Shown piece by piece: positions 44,138 through 55,557 of a stretch of DNA of 64,000 nucleotides (its first letter is position 1; every line of letters starts with the position of its first letter). The notes beneath the pieces are model-generated. The model saw only the letters and a program-made list of their open reading frames with translations. It searched no databases and was not told the origin of the DNA. This DNA is from Puccinia triticina (Eukaryota; Basidiomycota; Pucciniomycetes; Pucciniales; Pucciniaceae): the NCBI RefSeq assembly GCF_026914185.1, contig NC_070558.1:8193501-8257500 (forward strand), given 5' to 3'. The position numbers and the translations under genes were made by a program.

Positions 44138-44345
44138 CACTACAAGAAAAAATCTAGAAACTGCTAGCAGTTGAGATGCAGAAGCTCAAAGGAAGCTTGA
44201 GCTGATACTCAAGCCTTTCTCAAAGTTGATTCCAACCAGGTTTGGATGCACAGTCACTGTCCATAAGAGAGCATCATGTAATCGTGAGGACTTACAATGG
44301 CAGTCACACTAGGAGTATGCAGCTTCTAGAGTTTTTCTTCTAGTG
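44138..44345. mobile_element. CACTA-like MITE (208 bp)
   Basis: The left end CACTACAAGAAAAAATCTAG and inverted right end CACTAGAAGAAAAACTCTAG match for about 28 bp. The subterminal AACTGCTAGCAGTTGAGATG is close to that of the element at 20134, so both belong to one family. No matching 3-bp duplication is visible. Confidence 0.72.
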
Positions 44346-44855
44346 TAGTTGTCTAGGTTTTGATGGTTCTCTGACATCATTGTAATCAAAGTACATATTG
44401 CCTCACACTCTTATCTTCTTGTAAAGTTCCATCAAGAGAAGGCAGTCACTTGCTCCTCAATCAAAATATCCTCCACATCCTCTTACTGTTCCAATTATGG
44501 GTCTGATATTGTAACAACAGGCAAAACAATAATAATAAAAATAAACACAGGCAACTTGCTATTTTCTATGTTTTAAACTATCTATACCACAGCAGACATT
44601 GAGAGATAGCCCAATGTTCCAAGAACAACAACTCAACTCTGTTTTCCCCAGAACCTGTGGGATGTTGAAGGGGTGCACCAACGGCTGTTTATGGAGCTCT
44701 CTCTCTCTATGGAAGCTGCTGTGGGACTGTGGCCCAGTTACTCTGTCTGTGAAATTGTATAGGTCAGGAGACCCTTCACTGTTCAAAGAGGCAGAGGCTC
44801 AGATTTGGCTGCAAGGCTCTAGGCCTGAGGACATTTCTAGAAGCCCAACACCGTC
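44346..44855. other. Spacer, nothing recognised
   Basis: AT-rich, no gene supported. Confidence 0.35.
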
Positions 44856-45458
44856 CAACACCGCAAGAGCTATGCTTTGCTACAAAAAGCGGTGCTTTTG
44901 CCTAGCAAAGAGAAACACCACTACTCTAGATCCAGAGTAGCATTAGTGCTAGCAGAAAACCACTACTTAGAGCGGTAGCAAAGCGCCAGCACCGCTACTG
45001 CAAATTTGAACCACGCGTAGCAAAGCGGGATTTTTTCTGATTTTGCTAAATTTTAGTGTGGTGGCTGAATTGGCGCTATGTAGCGCAAGAAGCATAGCAA
45101 ATGGGGCCGCTTTTGTGCCAGAAGCGTAGCAGGCAAGTCCACTTTCCTGTGCACAATTCCACAAATACAAATCAGTCATCAATCCTCCATCACTTTATGA
45201 TTTTGAGGATTGAAAGTTGAATGATACTACATTAGCACAGCAGAATTGCTACAGTAGTGTTTCTCCTGCTACTGTAGCAAGAAGCGTAGCGGAATGCAGC
45301 TACTTGCCTCTGGAAATAGCTTGCTATCTTTGTGTGTGTTTTTCCCTTTAGAAAAGTAGCAAAAAAGTGTAGCACCTAGCCCACTACCAAAAGTGTAGCA
45401 AGGTGGAGTCAAAATTGCTATGCTTGCCACTACGCGCAGCGTAGTTCTTGCAGTGTTG
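44856..45458. mobile_element. CACTA-like MITE with GTAGC-type subterminal repeats
   Basis: The ends CAACACCGCAAGAGCTATGC and (inverted) CAACACTGCAAGAACTACGC match at most positions. The interior holds many copies of GTAGCAAAGC/AAGCGTAGC in both orientations, as in CACTA subterminal regions. The duplication is unclear. Confidence 0.6.
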
Positions 45459-46727
45459 CTAGAACCAAGGTCAGCTTTATTGCAATTGGCTAGCCAGGCA
45501 GAGAGAATAAATAGGGTCCGGATCTCTGCCGGGCTAGATACCCACAGGTATACCCAGACATGCTGGGAACAAGGGCCAGCACTATTCAAGTTGCCTTTTT
45601 TTTGGGGTCTGGACTCTGGTGAATACACATATCAATAGTTATTGATAGTTTGGAATCAGACATTGCTCTGAACTGGATGGTCTGTGAAAGCTGTGCTGAT
45701 GGGTATTGCCAAAAGAGATGGTGAAATCAAACCAATCCAATACCAGTATTGACCAATACTAAAATTGGATTGTTTTTCCAATACATAAGGATTTGATACT
45801 GTGTATTATATCCAACAAAGGTACTATACAGTGGTATTGTACAAAGAAAAAATGGCTCAATACCACTCCTCCCTGGTTAGAAATCCTGTTACCGCGTACT
45901 GCTCTGATTTTAACAGTCTCTTCAGGTTAAATCCTCTCTTCCTCTCTCCTACTTGTAGGTAGTCAATATTCATAGTGTCCAAGCAGCTCAAGGCAAAATT
46001 ACACTTAAAAAGCCCTATCCAAGTGATACCTCATGAAGTATTGGATTGTATTGGCAACACACCCGCATGTATTAGGGGGGTTTGCAATTGAATTTTACAA
46101 AACTTTGGAGGTATGTAATCTTGAGGCCTTTATGAACAAAGTGTTAAGATCTTGGTAAGATGCACAGGCTTAGGTGACGCTGATAAATCAGTGCAACCAA
46201 TCAATTTTTTTTTAAAATGTTTACAAACAGTAAATTTCAATTGTGAAACCCTAATGGAATGTAGTGACCCAAGACAAATGTATGAACATGCTGGAGGTTC
46301 AATCCCCAGCAAGTCTCAGTCCGCAATACAGGAATTAACTGCTCGGAAAATCTTGTCCGAGCAGTCTTCGGATTTTTTTTGTCTGACAAGTTCAGCAACT
46401 TGCTGGGCCTGGGCTACCGAACTCTTCGGACAAAGTCTGTCCGACAGCCTGTCGGACAAAATTATCCGAGCGGATAATTTATGCAGTCCCGGCGTTCCAT
46501 ATGCTCAAGTTCGAGAGTCGAGTGACATGCTGGTGAAAGCTCTGAGGATTACGTCAGCCGACCCCCTATGATCTATTCGATCGATGACGGTTGCTCCAAC
46601 AAATATTTGTTTAACAAATATTGAAACAGTTCCATCATCAAGAAACAGATGGAGAGCCTGTGAGTCACCAAGTTTCCATTCTACCTGCCTAACGGAACCG
46701 ACAGCGCTGACCGAGATATGGTCGCAG
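45459..46727. other. Intergenic 5' of TRAPPC11
   Basis: Contains AATACCA/TATTGG-rich inverted fragments (45730-46070) and a hairpin-rich stretch at 46338-46490 with CTGCTCGGA...TCCGAGCAG, both MITE-like. The first TRAPPC11 exon with its start codon is probably in the last few hundred bases but was not identified. Confidence 0.4.
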
Positions 46728-49700
46728 CCCAAATGAATTCCTCTCCCACCATCTGCCGCTCATGTTCTTTGCCGGCATCGAGCCTTCCAAGCCGACACCC
46801 GCCGAGGACAACCCGCCACCATCCAAGGACCCATTCGAGGGGCTCATCGAACACCTGCGGGCAGTCCTAGCACCCAAGCGGGCCCATCCATCCATCTGGA
46901 TCCCACGGAAGAGCCCCCAGCCCACCCCGGAGTACCGGGTCCTGCTGGTCCCCAAGGTCAGCTAATTACCTGTTCATGACCAAAAAAAGATATATACAAA
47001 AAAGGAGTAGAGCCTAAATCCTTCCTCACCAGTCAATCAGCTTCCCGCCCCGAAAAACTAGACCCTCCTCCACATCCACCAATGCAGTCGCCCACTCGCC
47101 ACTCTCGCCACTATCCCAGTCCTCCCCACTCTTCCCCGACGGGATCATCACCCCGATCTGGATCAGAAAACATCGCGACATGATCCCCTCAGTCTTTGTG
47201 CTCACACTCAGGCTATGGGAGCCAGCCCAACACCAGTCTCCCCATCCCACTGAGCACGAAAAATTCGACCACCAACTGATCTACGAAATCTCCGAGCGGA
47301 AGAAGACAACGTCTGAACGGGGCATCAAACTGGCCGTCATCATCCTCACCTCACGATACATGCTCGACAACCCCCAGCTGGACACCAGACTCAGCTACAT
47401 CCGAAAGAAATCCACACTCGACACGCGCGCCTCCCTCTTCGTCCTGTCCCCCGTCCCAGCCCATGACCTCGTCAACTTTGTCCATACGCTCAAGGCCGAG
47501 CTCTACGAATCCACGATCGACTACTACCGCGAGCATTCCCGAAGGGTCCGCAGGAAACGGAGCAGGTCCACCTCGAACGCCTTTGCACAATCTACCAGCT
47601 ATCACCAGCCAGGACAGCCCGTACTCACCCCGCTGAGCCCCCAAGGATGGAGCGTCCGGAGCGACTACAAGCTGGCTACGTTTGCCGAATTCCGTCAGGA
47701 GTATGAGCTCGCCATCAAGTCTTACGAAGACTGCTGGGAAGGACTGCTCCAGATGTTCAACAGTACTGCCGTCCTGCCTCCAAGAACGAAAAGATGGGCA
47801 GAGGCAAAGGTTCTGATCGACTGCATCAGTTTTAAGGCAAGCTCCGCCCTCTTTCACCCAGCCAGATTACCAAATACTCATCTGGTCTTCAGCTCTCTAC
47901 CCTCTCTCTCTCCACAGATCTCCAAGCTTTATTTGTATTCGAATGAGCCGACTAGAGCGATGTATCAGTTCAACAAACACATCGCCAAGTTCCGCGAGCT
48001 GTGCAACGGCTGGGGGATCGGCGACGAGACCTACGAGTTCTGGGCCTGGCTGTCGAAGCAATACACCGTGCTAGCCGACCTGGTCGACATCGGCTGTCGC
48101 AACGGGATGCGGCTGCCCAACCTCTGTCCCCCATTGATGGCGCCCAGCGACAAGACCCGGACCAGTTCACCCGTCTTATCCGACTCGAGACTGCTCGCCG
48201 GCGGGGCTATAAACTTGACCGGCGTGCTCGTCCACCCCGGCTTCTACTACTTCTATGCCGCCCAATGCGCCGTCGAGCGTCGCAATAAGTTCCAGGCTAG
48301 TGAGGCCGCTGAGGTCAGTACTTCATTTACTTCGCTAAAACAAAAAAAAAAAAAAGTTGGCAGCATCTGACAATCTATCTTGCCCCCGGAATAGGAGGAG
48401 ATGCGCGCGATCGCCCAGGCCAAGGACGAATCCAACTCGTTCCAGGCTTCGCCTGCTCTGGCGCACGAGCGAAAGATAAACCATGGGGAACTGATCATCA
48501 GTGTGGGTCCACGACTTCCCTTCCTCGCTCTATAAACACTATCAATCTCGGGAGGGATGAAATGAAGTGCGGGCTGCTGATTGTTCAACAGTTGTACACA
48601 AAAGCATACGAGATCTTCAAGACCGTCGGCGCGAGTCGGATGACCCTGTTCCTGGCGCTCAAGATCGCCCACGTCCATTACCACCAGAACGACCACCCCA
48701 CGGCGTGCAAGTTCTTCGAGCGGATCGTGCCCTCGTATCGTAAAGCGGGCTTCACCAGCCTGCTCGACACTCTTCTGTATCTCTCTTTCCGCAACTTGAG
48801 CGCGCTTACTGCGAAAACGACGACGACGACGGCGACGACCGAGAGTGCGGCTTCTGAAGCTGGCCCCGCATCCAAGGAGGCGGTCGAGTTGTTCAAAGTC
48901 ACCCTCGAACTCTTGGCCAACGAGAACCTACAGGCGTCTCCAACCGGGAGTAGTGGCGCAGATCTTCGCACGTCGTTGGCCGGCTTGCTCGAGGTTAATT
49001 GCAAAAAACACTTGCTCTGAAGTTTTGACATAGCTAATCGAAATCTTCTTGTAGCCCCTTTCGCAGTCTCCGACAGTGGAGACTGACGTGACGACGCTTA
49101 CGATCGAGCCATCGGCCTTCCCAGGTATGCGTGTACATGATTTAGTCAGATCCTCCTGTCACCAAGATTGAACTGAATCTCCTGGGGGGAAAACATTGGT
49201 TGCGTCTGGACAGTGCGATCCCAAGTGAAGTTTTGGGAGCCGTCCATCGCGCTTGGCGAGACGGTTGAGTTCCAGGTCTTGGTGAACATCCCGCAAGGAT
49301 TTGCGGACAGCCGGCCGACGATGGCCCGGCTGAGTCTGAAGTTCACGGCCATGCCTGTGCTCACGATCAACCACCACGCAGGTCAGGCAGGGCCCAACCA
49401 AGGCTCGCAGACGCTCGATATTGGGACACTTTCCGGCGACGATGATGAAGCATTGTCTAGCCAGACGCTGGACCTCCATGTGGCTGATAAGTCCTATTGG
49501 CTGATCACAGGCCGGTTGAGGCCGACTGTGGTCGCCAAAATCGCCCTCGAACAGCTCGTCTTTCGCTTCGATAACATCCTCAACGGCCGCCGCTTCGATC
49601 TCGTCGTCGCGCCTGACCCGGCCGCAGACCTTGCTCATCCAGCACGCTGGATTGAAAGAATTGATTCTGCGAGCCAGCAGCCCGTCTTCCTCAACACAGA

Positions 49701-51724
49701 GAGCTTCGAGTCGATGTGCAAGTCCGTGGCAACATCCATTCTTCAGTTTTCCAGAACCTGTCTGACATCCTCACCTTTTCCCTCAACCTTTTTTTATCCG
49801 CTTCTTACGGAATTGTCAGGGTGCAGCACAAAAAACCCGAGCTCTCATTTTCTTTGGAGGCCGAGCCCTGTGGGATCATCCATAAAGCACACGATCTGCG
49901 CGTCGTCATCGGCAATCTTGAGCAGGAGGCTTTACATTTGAAGCTTCTTGTCAAGCTGCAATCTCCCTCTACCAGTCAGTTTTCCAAAAAAAAAAAAAAA
50001 AAAAAAAAAACTTTTCTATCTCAAAAAGAAAAAAGCTTAGATTTATGCATATTTATCAGCAAACTAATGACTTGCAAAAACCTGCTCCGAATTTTCTCCT
50101 GTGCGACATGTGGCTATCGACAAACAGACGATACGCTCGAGATGGATGGCGAAACGCACAGGATCGCGTCACTCTTGACTCTGAAGCTTGGGCCGATCAA
50201 GCCGTCGGAAACGCTCCAGAAAAGGTTAAGCTTCGTGCCGACAGAAGTGGTTGGCAGGCGCGTAGTGGAGCTCAGTCTGGCGATCAAAGCGGCCGTCGAC
50301 GATCGGCACATCAGCCAAAACAAGGACGAGGCGCAGGATAAAGAGGGAGACAATGATGACGATGACGATGAAGACGATGACCAGAAGCTGGACAGTCTGA
50401 GAGTGTTCAAGATCACCCGGGAAGCCGCGCTCGAGATCGAGGACCCCGTCCGGCTCCAGTACACCGTCCAGCACTTCCATCAGCCGTACCATCCCCAGCG
50501 GCCATCTTATTTCACGGCTTCGAAGATCCGCCATCGCTGTGTTCTTAACCTCGTGATCTCTAATACTTCTTCACAGACAGATCAGGCTTTCTTAGCTTTG
50601 TTGGATTCGATCAGGGTTCAGAGTGTTGCACTTTCCTTGCAGGTATGTCTTTCACATCCTTCATTTTGCCAAATATATTGTATGTCTTAATAAAATTGAG
50701 ATCTTGATTCCACTCTCCTTTCTCATAGACAGCATCATGTCCCGTGAGGATGATATCCTGTTCTCTGCCTGACTATCACTCCTCGGAATTAGATATAGGT
50801 CGGTAGGCTGCCCGCATCTTGTCAATCTTCCATTGCGATCTTCGATTGACGATCATCTGCGTCGGCTGGTTTTTCATAGGAATGGAGACCGGAAATTCGT
50901 TTGCGATCAGTTATGTCCTCGAGGTTGAAGTTGATCCCGTTCAGGAAAAAGTGACAGGCTGTTTTGTTGAAGTGAGATGGGCGTGGTAAGTACTCCAATC
51001 CAGAGCGAGGTGGATTTAGTTGATTTATCCTACTTTGACGTCCAGTCCTTCCCCGGATGGGGCCCAAGACACCCATTCGAAACAGATTCCACTAGAGATC
51101 GATCGGCCGACTTTAGCCCCGATAGCGGTACTCACGGACCTCAAACCGCATCTCAAACTGATGGAACCAGTGGAAGTGAATTACATGATTGAGAATCGAG
51201 ACCCGACGAGGACAGCCGACCTGGTCGTCAAGCTTTCTGAGCCCCCGACGAGCAGCAAGGGCGGCAGTGAATGGATGATTTCTGGGCCGAAGTTGATCAA
51301 CTCGGTCTTGGTCTTGCCCCGCTCGTCCAAAGTGATTTCTCTGGTCTGTATTCCGACCCAACTGGGCCAGATCAGCGGCCCGAAGGTCGAGGTGTTCCAG
51401 CGGATAAACGCGCGCAACTTGGTGATGATGAGCAGCAGCGAAACCTTGAGTCGATTGTCGGGCGCACAGGTGCATCAACCGTCGGTGTCTAGTCTGAAGG
51501 ACCTGCAAGAGCTCGACTCCAGCTATGATGGACCCGACCCACCCACTCCCGCCTCTCAATCGGCCTCCAAACTCGTGCCCGTCGAGATCGTCAGATCCCA
51601 CACTCTCGCAGAGAAGCTCCCTTCTGTTGGCGATCCTACTCGGCCCGACGACCAACTCAAGAGCCAGAATCGATCGTCTAAGATCCCGGATCGATCGTTG
51701 AAAGTCCTAGTCTTGCCTGCTTAA
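46728..51724 (+). CDS. TRAPP complex subunit TRAPPC11 (foie-gras/gryzun protein)
   Basis: Tethering-complex subunit acting in ER-to-Golgi traffic. Twelve exons: 46728-46956, 47033-47836, 47918-48313, 48395-48502, 48592-48993, 49055-49124, 49214-49715, 49820-49974, 50128-50642, 50729-50798, 50880-50985 and 51046-51724, all phases closing, about 1,345 aa. The N-terminus NEFLSHHLPLMFFAGI is the fungal family start, lacking only a short 5' exon with its ATG; translation from 46762 is the alternative. The segment SPLSQSSPLFPDGIITPIWI follows. The foie-gras domain spans DTRASLFVLSPVPAHD...ISFK/ISKLYLYSNEPTRAMYQF...AWLSKQYTVLADL, then HGELIIS/LYTKAYEIFK. The C-terminal gryzun part includes VKFWEPSIALGETVEFQVL, an acidic DDDDDEDDD insert and EPVEVNYMIENRDPTRTADL. 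The third exon junction uses a GC donor. Slightly longer than human TRAPPC11 (about 1,130). Confidence 0.9.
47837..47917 (+). other. GC-AG intron in TRAPPC11 (81 nt)
   Basis: The exon ends TTTAAG and the intron begins GCAAGC and ends CCACAG. It is 81 nt with no stop, so retention keeps the frame. Family alignment (ISFK joined to ISKLYLY, against INYK-ICRLCF in human) shows it is removed. GC donors with a strong AAG/GCAAG context are a known minor class. Confidence 0.8.
49986..50010 (+). repeat. Poly-A run in TRAPPC11 intron
   Basis: About 23 A lie within intron 49975-50127, leaving the frame open across the intron by chance. Confidence 0.85.
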
Positions 51725-52115
51725 ATAATCTGTCATCCTTCTCTTCCCGCAGTGTACACATGTGATCTTTTCTTTTGTATCTCTCTGTGTTTATTCTCCA
51801 CTCACCATTCTCTGTCTCTGTTTTTCCAATATTCACCTGGTTGTTCAGCTTTTTTTTCTTACAAAAGAAATGCAAATTATCTCAACAGATTTCACCTTCA
51901 CTGCCTTATGACAGAATCTCGACTGTCATGACAAAAACCTCCTGAGTCATCGATGTCATCAGAATCCCTCTGCCTATTACATATGATTCGGGACGGAGGC
52001 GGCGCAGAATGTCATGCAGGAAGTCCGGCAGGGATCCGGAGTGGAACCTGCGCCCGAGTCAGAAGCTTCGTGTATGGGCATCGGAAGTTGTTGTACATAC
52101 AACATCTGATGCAGC
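51725..52115. terminator. 3' flank of TRAPPC11
   Basis: T-rich sequence after the stop, likely 3' UTR and polyadenylation region. No canonical AATAAA seen near the stop. Confidence 0.3.
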
Positions 52116-52124
52116 ATTGATAGC

Positions 52125-52909
52125 CTAGCCTAACACAATCCCCTCGTTCCAGGGGCCGAAGGACCGGCGCGCCGGGGGCGCCTCGCGAAGCGAGCCTCTG
52201 GAAGAGGGGCTTGCAACTTAAGTGCCCGTCCTGGGGTGAGAGATTTCCCATTTTCGCTGTATTTTGGGTAATATTCACTTCAACCGTGGATGGCGTCTTC
52301 ATCTGAGCTCCCCCTCGGATGAGATGCACATTTCCCAGCAGGCGGGCATCTTGCCTTCCTGCTGGTATTTTTTTTATTAAACATTCTTTAGAAAAATATC
52401 ACTTTCCTGAGACTTGAAAGCTCTTGAAAGCTGGAGCTCAGCTCGGAGCAGGAAGGAATGGGAATCCACATGGAGCTGTACTCTAGAAGATACAGCCCAT
52501 CAGTTTTTTTTTTCAGATCATTGACGGCCGCAATTCATGCAAGGATGGAATGCATCCGACTGGCGGGCTTCATACAGTGCAAGCCCTGAACAATCTGCCG
52601 GTCACTCGTCTCAAAAATGTAAAACTTCAAAGGGCCATGGCCACCGGATGGTTTGCTGGATTTTATCCATGCTTGGGCATGGGAAGGGTCGGATGTAGGC
52701 CTTTCAATTGGTGTAACAGGCCTCGGGAAATTCCCTCTGCAAGATAGGGAACAAGCGGAGGCAAATTCCTCCCACCTAAATTTGAAAACCGCTCACGCCA
52801 AAAGTCAGGGATACCCCACAAGCCCCTCTTTCAGAGGCTCGCTCCGCGAGAGGCGCCCGGCGGTGTTTTACCCGCCTCCCTCTGAAACGAGGGGCTTGTG
52901 TTAAGCTAG
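52125..52909. mobile_element. MULE-type MITE (785 bp)
   Basis: The ends CTAGCCTAACACAA and (inverted) CTAGCTTAACACAA continue as inverted repeats for about 100 bp (CCCCTCGTT, CGCGAAGCGAGCCTCTG). A perfect 9-bp duplication ATTGATAGC flanks it (52116-52124, 52910-52918). Nine-bp duplication and long inverted repeats are typical of Mutator-like elements. There is no transposase. Confidence 0.93.
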
Positions 52910-52993
52910 ATTGATAGCGCCCATCCGCCGATCGCCACTTGGCACATCCATACAAAATATTAGGCTCAAGTGCGCCACTATCAGTATTCAGTC

Positions 52994-53320
52994 ATGTCGA
53001 TGATTGCGAGTTGTATAGTGGCCGTCTATGTCCGATCAGCCCACCATCCAAATGCACCCGGGACAGGCTCATCGGACCACTTCGTCGGCGTCCTGACCAT
53101 CCCTGCCGGTAGCGGTGTTTGTGAATATTTGCCACAGAGGAGTCTGTCCCGGTCACCGGAACACAAGGAGCCCCGATTTTGCTGCAATCTACCCACCTCA
53201 GAAATATCACATCTACTACTCCGCAATGGTCCGTTCTCCACAATCTCACTCAAAGTTCAGACAGACCCCATGCTCTTCTCAAGGCGTTTAAAACGTAGAT
53301 CTCAATTTCGGTCGTGAAAC
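52994..53320 (+). CDS. Small hypothetical protein, possible secreted
   Basis: A 108-residue open frame from ATG 52994. It has a weakly hydrophobic N-terminus (MSMIASCIVAVYVRSA), then SSDHFVGVLTIPAGSGVCEY and a Cys-Cys pair (FCCNL). It lies beside transposons with no recognised domain. It could be a short secreted cysteine-containing protein, or chance. Confidence 0.2.
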
Positions 53321-53750
53321 ACGCGAAATACAAGGTAGATTAGCACGTATCAAACTTAACCTTCTGAGGGGTCCACTCCTGGCCAGGAATATAGTGAGCT
53401 GATGATACCACTGAAACAGTAGGACTCGAGATGCGTGTCTGGTGGAGGAAAGATGAGAAGAGATCCTGCTCGACTGCTGATTCAGAGCTACAATCTTAGC
53501 GCGCACTGTGTCTCGAGCGAAACATGTGAGGAGCATAAAAGAAACAGGAAAACAGGACGAAATTGTGTATCACTCGTAGTCTCAAAAGTGTCGTTTCTGG
53601 TTTGAAGGAAAAATTTCAAGAACCACGTCATCGCGACCTCCTTCCCGGGCGTAAAATCACAGTCTCCGTCGGCTGCACCCACCAATCATTCCTTTTCCAC
53701 CGCATCGGCTTTCCACAGTTCAGTCTTGGGCATTTTGCAGCTACATAATA
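53321..53750. other. 5' flank of third RING gene
   Basis: No gene recognised; likely promoter of the gene starting at 53751. Confidence 0.35.
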
Positions 53751-54640
53751 ATGATCCCCTGGTCACTTCTCCTAGTTGAGCGGGCTTTTCTTTTTTTTTC
53801 TTTCTGTGATGTCCGGCCTTCCAATCCTAACAGCATTCAAAACATTCTTTCCTTTCAAATAAATCGGCAGCTTTCAGGGCAATGTTTGAGCGCACTACCG
53901 GGAACCAGCGGGCTTTATAGTCCGAGACAGCCTTTGCGAGTTGAGCAATTAAGCGGCATTCAACATTCAGCCGAACAAGATTTGGGACTTAGATGGCAGA
54001 CCGGCGAAACAATTCTTCGATCGCCGTCTCTTTCAGCATGGTCTTTGGAACTTGAGTCAGTTCAACAGGTGAGCAGACGATCTACACTCTAGGAACAGGT
54101 GTAACTTCTTTGAAGATGCAATTTTTGAATTGCTTGTTGTATTGATATCTCCAGGAGTACGGCCATCAGCTGCTGAGTATTATCATCCAGCAGCCGAGTG
54201 ATACGAATCGAAGAAGACGCGTGTCTGAAAGCTCTCGTATTTCGATGGATGATTCTAATGTCCGTTTCATAGAGTTAGAAGATAACCCAGACATCAAGGA
54301 CGGTGAAGAAAACGACTGTCCGATTTGCTTATCAGAGCTCCAGGTGGGCACTGGAGAGAAGAGAAAACAGTGCACATCCTGCTCAAAAATCTTCCATAAA
54401 GTTTGTATTGAAAAATGGTTCATAGGGAATTGCACTTGTCCAAATTGTCGGGCGACGGTTCCCGGGTTACAATGTCTAAGACCAGACCCGCCATCCTCTG
54501 ATGTGGAACAAGTGGTTGAAGGTCGCAGACAAACGATACCGTGGTACCGCGATTGCGTAATCCTTGCCCCTATTGGCATGGTCATAATTGCGCTTCTATC
54601 TCTATTGGCAGTATTATTGAAACACCTTCCCTGGCACTAA
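53751..54640 (+). CDS. RING-type zinc finger membrane protein
   Basis: Two exons, 53751-54068 and 54155-54640, joined in phase 0 (GTGAGC...CCAG), 267 aa. The start is followed by a hydrophobic stretch (PWSLLLVERAFLFFSF) that may be a signal peptide or anchor. The RING lies at about residues 145-185: CPICLSEL...CTSCSKIFHKVC...CTCPNC, a C4HC3 spacing shared with the RING pair at 23-28 kb. The C-terminus VILAPIGMVIIALLSLLAVL is a membrane helix. Probably a membrane-bound E3 ubiquitin ligase. The middle region is Gln/Ser rich. Not obviously a duplicate of the other two, but the overall plan is the same. Confidence 0.8.
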
Positions 54641-55353
54641 AAACCTCTCTTCGACCAGTGCTCTTTGTCAAACACTCTTAATGGCAGCATCAGAACCTTT
54701 TTTTTATCAGGTGAAATCCAATCCGACATTCTCTTGCTCCTTTAGCGTGGCGGGGCAATTCGTGAACCCAGCCTGGACGCTGCCTCTCCGCACCCCTGGG
54801 TTTTTTTGTTTCTTGATCTGGCTCTCATAAATGCTTGCTATCAGGCTCTGGGGCGCATGTGCACGACATGTGATTAAGCCTTGTTCCAGGCGCTTGGCCC
54901 TTGGCGATAAAATAATATAAAAATACAGTGAGACGTGCGAACATACTCATAAGTTTACTCCGGCAAGGTCTTCGCCACAGGCTCTTCGCCCTGCTGAATT
55001 TTTCAGTGTGAAATCAGGAGAAGACTGACAACCGGCAATTTGATTGAAAGCCAAAAAAGTCCCTCCTCTGCGGGGCTGAGTGGGGAGCAGAGTGCTGCCG
55101 ACCGCAGGGAGGGACTTGGCTCTAGCCTAACTAAGCCTCTCGAACGGAGGGGGGGGGGGGGGGGCACATCCCGAAGGGACTCTCCGCAGGACAGCCCAGG
55201 CTGTACCAGGGCCCTCCGAAGTGGGGGATTTGGGTTAAAGTTAGGACTTGACTAATTCGGGGGTCGTGGCGTAGCGAACTTAGCCAAGTCCCTCTCTTGC
55301 CTGAGGCTTTGCCGGACTTGGTTAAGTTCGGGCGCGTAGAGCATCTCACCCAA
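54641..55353. other. Spacer with MITE-like sequence
   Basis: No gene. From about 55058 the sequence carries AAGTCCCTCC and several GGGACTTGG/CCAAGTCCC inverted pieces. An inverse GGAGGGACTT lies beyond the copia element (61832-61842), so copia may have landed inside an older MITE of this family. Confidence 0.4.
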
Positions 55354-55358
55354 ATCTG

Positions 55359-55491
55359 TGTTGGGTGGAGAGCTCAAAGGAATCGATAATCTCATTACAT
55401 ACAGATGGAATGAGTCTAAGTAGTATCTACAAGAGTCTGTGACAGGCCACGTAGTCGAGGTCACTGTACATGTCATCTACATGTACCAACA
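55359..55491 (-). repeat. Copia 3' LTR (133 bp)
   Basis: Differs from the 5' LTR at one position (C at about 55464 against T). The outer end contains the inverted pair TACATGT/ACATGTA. Confidence 0.95.
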
Positions 55492-55500
55492 CCCCCCCCC
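55492..55500 (-). other. Copia polypurine tract
   Basis: Nine C on the plus strand (G9 in element sense) directly abut the 3' LTR. Confidence 0.8.
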
Positions 55501-55557
55501 TCGACAAGAAACTGGCACACAACTAGCAAAGAAGAGAGAAGGAAGAAAAAAGAATAT

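Noticed and set aside
46718..46761. ATG at 46718 as TRAPPC11 start
   Set aside because: It is out of frame with the conserved NEFLSHHLPL segment; a spliced upstream start is more likely.
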